Assembly (NCBI RefSeq): GCF_900101455.1
Contig: NZ_FMZJ01000001.1
Coordinates: 1 to 64,000 of the forward strand
DNA from: Sphingomonas sp. YR710
Lineage (GTDB): Bacteria; Pseudomonadota; Alphaproteobacteria; Sphingomonadales; Sphingomonadaceae
Direction of reading: 5' to 3'
Length of the DNA: 64,000 nucleotides
The notes beneath the pieces are model-generated. The model was not told the origin of the DNA. It did no database searches and saw only the letters and a list, made by a program, of their open reading frames with translations. Below, piece by piece: positions 62,733-64,000 of this stretch (position 1 is its first letter; each line of letters starts with the position of its first letter). The translations under genes and the position numbers were made by a program.

Positions 62733-64000
62733 TCATCGCCCCTGGTTTCGCCACCGCCCGATCACCTTGTCGACGGCCTCATCCTCGCCGCCCGTTCGCT
62801 GCCACAGATCGGAAAAGACCGGGTCGTTCGATGCGGGACGCAATTCCTCGTCAAGGTCGTCGAACGAGAGCCGGATCGGGATCGATACGCCTTCGCCGCA
62901 GATGATCGCCTCGCGGTTGCGCAGGGCAGCGATCGAATCGAGGAAGCCGTGCGATCCTTCCGGCATTGCCGCCTTCACATAGGCCTGGTCGCGATCATTG
63001 TTGAGGCGCATCGCGATGATCGTGCCGCATTGGGAGAGCACGCCTTCGGCCAGATCGGACGGGCGCTGCGTGATCAGGCCCAGCGAAACGCCATATTTGC
63101 GGCCTTCCTTGGCGATCCGTTCGAGGACCTTGCGCACCGCGCCGCCACCGGTGGCGCGATCGGACGGGATGTAGCGGTGCGCTTCCTCGCAGACGAGCAC
63201 CACCGGATGATCGGCGATGCCGCGTGCCCAGATCGCATAGTCGAACACCATCCGCGCCAGCATCGCCACCACCACCGAGGTGATTTCCGATGGCACGCCC
63301 GATACGTCGATTACCGAGATCGGGCGTCCGTCGCCGGGCAGGCGGAAGATCCGCTTGATGAATGCCTTCATGCTGTCACCGACCAGCATGCCCGAGAACA
63401 TGAAGGCGTAACGCGGATCGGCGCGGATTTCCTCGATCTTGCTCTTGAGCCGCAGATAGGGGGCGCTGGTGCTGGCCTTGTCGAGCTTGCCCATTTCGGC
63501 CTGGATGATCGTGGTGAGATCGGACAGGACATAGGGAACCGGGCTGTCAACGGTCATCCGGCTCATGCCTTCCGCCGCGCGGTTGCGCTGGCGTGCGGCG
63601 AGCAGGCATTTCGCCAGTATGTCGGCGTCGGTCTGGCGCTCGGCGCCGGTCGTCGTCAGCAGCACTTCGCAATGCTCTTCGAAATTCATCAGCCAATAGG
63701 GCATGGCGAGGTTCGATACGTCGAACACCGCGCCGCCTCTTGCGAAGGCCGCGCCATATTCGCCATGCGGATCGATCATCACGATATGGCCGGCGGGCGC
63801 CATCTTGCAGATGCGGTGGAGGATTAGGGCGGCGGCGGTCGATTTGCCGGTGCCGGTCGATCCGAGCAACGCGAAATGCTTGCCGAGCAGCGCATCGACC
63901 CGCAGCGTTGCTCGCACCGAAGTGGTGGGGTGGACGGTGCCGATTTCGATATGCGGCACATCGGCGGCGCTGAACATCGCCACCATATTGCCGGTCGACA
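62733..64000 (-). CDS. HerA-like ATP-binding protein (partial)
   Basis: A C-terminal fragment of at least 422 residues, cut by the window edge; the frame stays open to base 64000. Walker A is LLGSTGTGKSTAAALIL, Walker B/DUF87 is VIDVSGVPSEITS...VVLVCEEAHRYIP, and an arginine-finger-like VLERIAKEGRKYGVSLGLITQRPSDL follows. These are features of the HerA/FtsK-type hexameric helicase family, often called DUF87 proteins. HerA with NurA processes DNA ends in archaea; in bacteria standalone HerA-like ATPases occur in housekeeping and defence settings. No nuclease partner is visible on this side. The methionine at 63986 is internal, because in-frame coding continues upstream. Confidence 0.86.
   Translation of the reverse strand, partial: STGNMVAMFSAADVPHIEIGTVHPTTSVRATLRVDALLGKHFALLGSTGTGKSTAAALILHRICKMAPAGHIVMIDPHGEYGAAFARGGAVFDVSNLAMPYWLMNFEEHCEVLLTTTGAERQTDADILAKCLLAARQRNRAAEGMSRMTVDSPVPYVLSDLTTIIQAEMGKLDKASTSAPYLRLKSKIEEIRADPRYAFMFSGMLVGDSMKAFIKRIFRLPGDGRPISVIDVSGVPSEITSVVVAMLARMVFDYAIWARGIADHPVVLVCEEAHRYIPSDRATGGGAVRKVLERIAKEGRKYGVSLGLITQRPSDLAEGVLSQCGTIIAMRLNNDRDQAYVKAAMPEGSHGFLDSIAALRNREAIICGEGVSIPIRLSFDDLDEELRPASNDPVFSDLWQRTGGEDEAVDKVIGRWRNQGR

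Overview
The window is high-GC alphaproteobacterial chromosome, most likely from a Sphingomonas-like member of the Sphingomonadales. The evidence is gene content: an overlapping hisC-tyrA pair as in Zymomonas, a SigF/NrsF-type ECF sigma pair, CarD, a DUF1489 protein, a large TonB-dependent receptor and FdxA, together with CCTCCCC-type intergenic palindromes. The assignment is by recognition only; no database search was run. Most of the window is ordinary housekeeping DNA with a few accessory insertions.

Region 1 (0-5 kb): a sigF-nrsF operon diverges from a small secreted bufferin-type protein (BufA1, DUF2282). Both start regions carry a GTAACS-N16-CGAA motif. Downstream are a DoxX protein and a DoxX-NDH-2 fusion. 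The bufB and bufC genes usual in such operons are missing, and a nested palindrome lies where they would be expected.

Region 2 (5-7.2 kb): a visibly AT-richer accessory insert carries an RloA-like AAA ATPase and an RloB-like TOPRIM-type protein, a likely anti-phage pair. It is bordered at the 3' end of the NDH-2 fusion by a 117-bp MITE-like element flanked by TA.

Region 3 (7.3-16.4 kb): a small membrane protein, an ArsC/YffB-like protein, RidA, serine acetyltransferase, an esterase, OsmC, homoserine dehydrogenase, GlpX, RecJ and tRNA-Glu.

Region 4 (16.5-24 kb): a KaiC-like double ATPase overlaps a multi-sensor hybrid histidine kinase. A lipoprotein, tRNA-Arg, a Crp/Fnr regulator, an AT-rich non-coding tract and tRNA-Leu follow.

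Region 5 (24-34 kb): an ATP-type phosphofructokinase, a zinc-ribbon membrane protein divergent from ftsE-ftsX-ydcF-plsC, a TonB-dependent receptor, and hisC-tyrA.

Region 6 (34-44.5 kb): metA sits behind a leader that folds as a reduced SAM-I-like riboswitch with a sequestered ribosome-binding site. Then come an orphan ParD antitoxin with a decayed ParE start, rpoZ-rsh (ppGpp control), a PmtA-like methyltransferase, a LysR regulator, PpiB, MgtE, DUF1489, a DUF2807 protein and CarD.

Region 7 (44.6-64 kb): a helicase-S4-fdxA cluster upstream of carD, an M23 peptidase, a TPR/O-GlcNAc-transferase-like protein, a nasT-nasS nitrate-sensing pair without visible targets, a MatB-type malonyl-CoA synthetase, a TSUP transporter, pyruvate carboxylase, a PLP decarboxylase, a stand-alone MreB and a HerA-like ATPase cut by the window edge.

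The best candidates for a second look are the reduced SAM-I-like metA leader, the RloA/RloB insert with its MITE, the SigF-controlled bufferin locus lacking bufBC, and the orphan ParD behind a 12-C tract.
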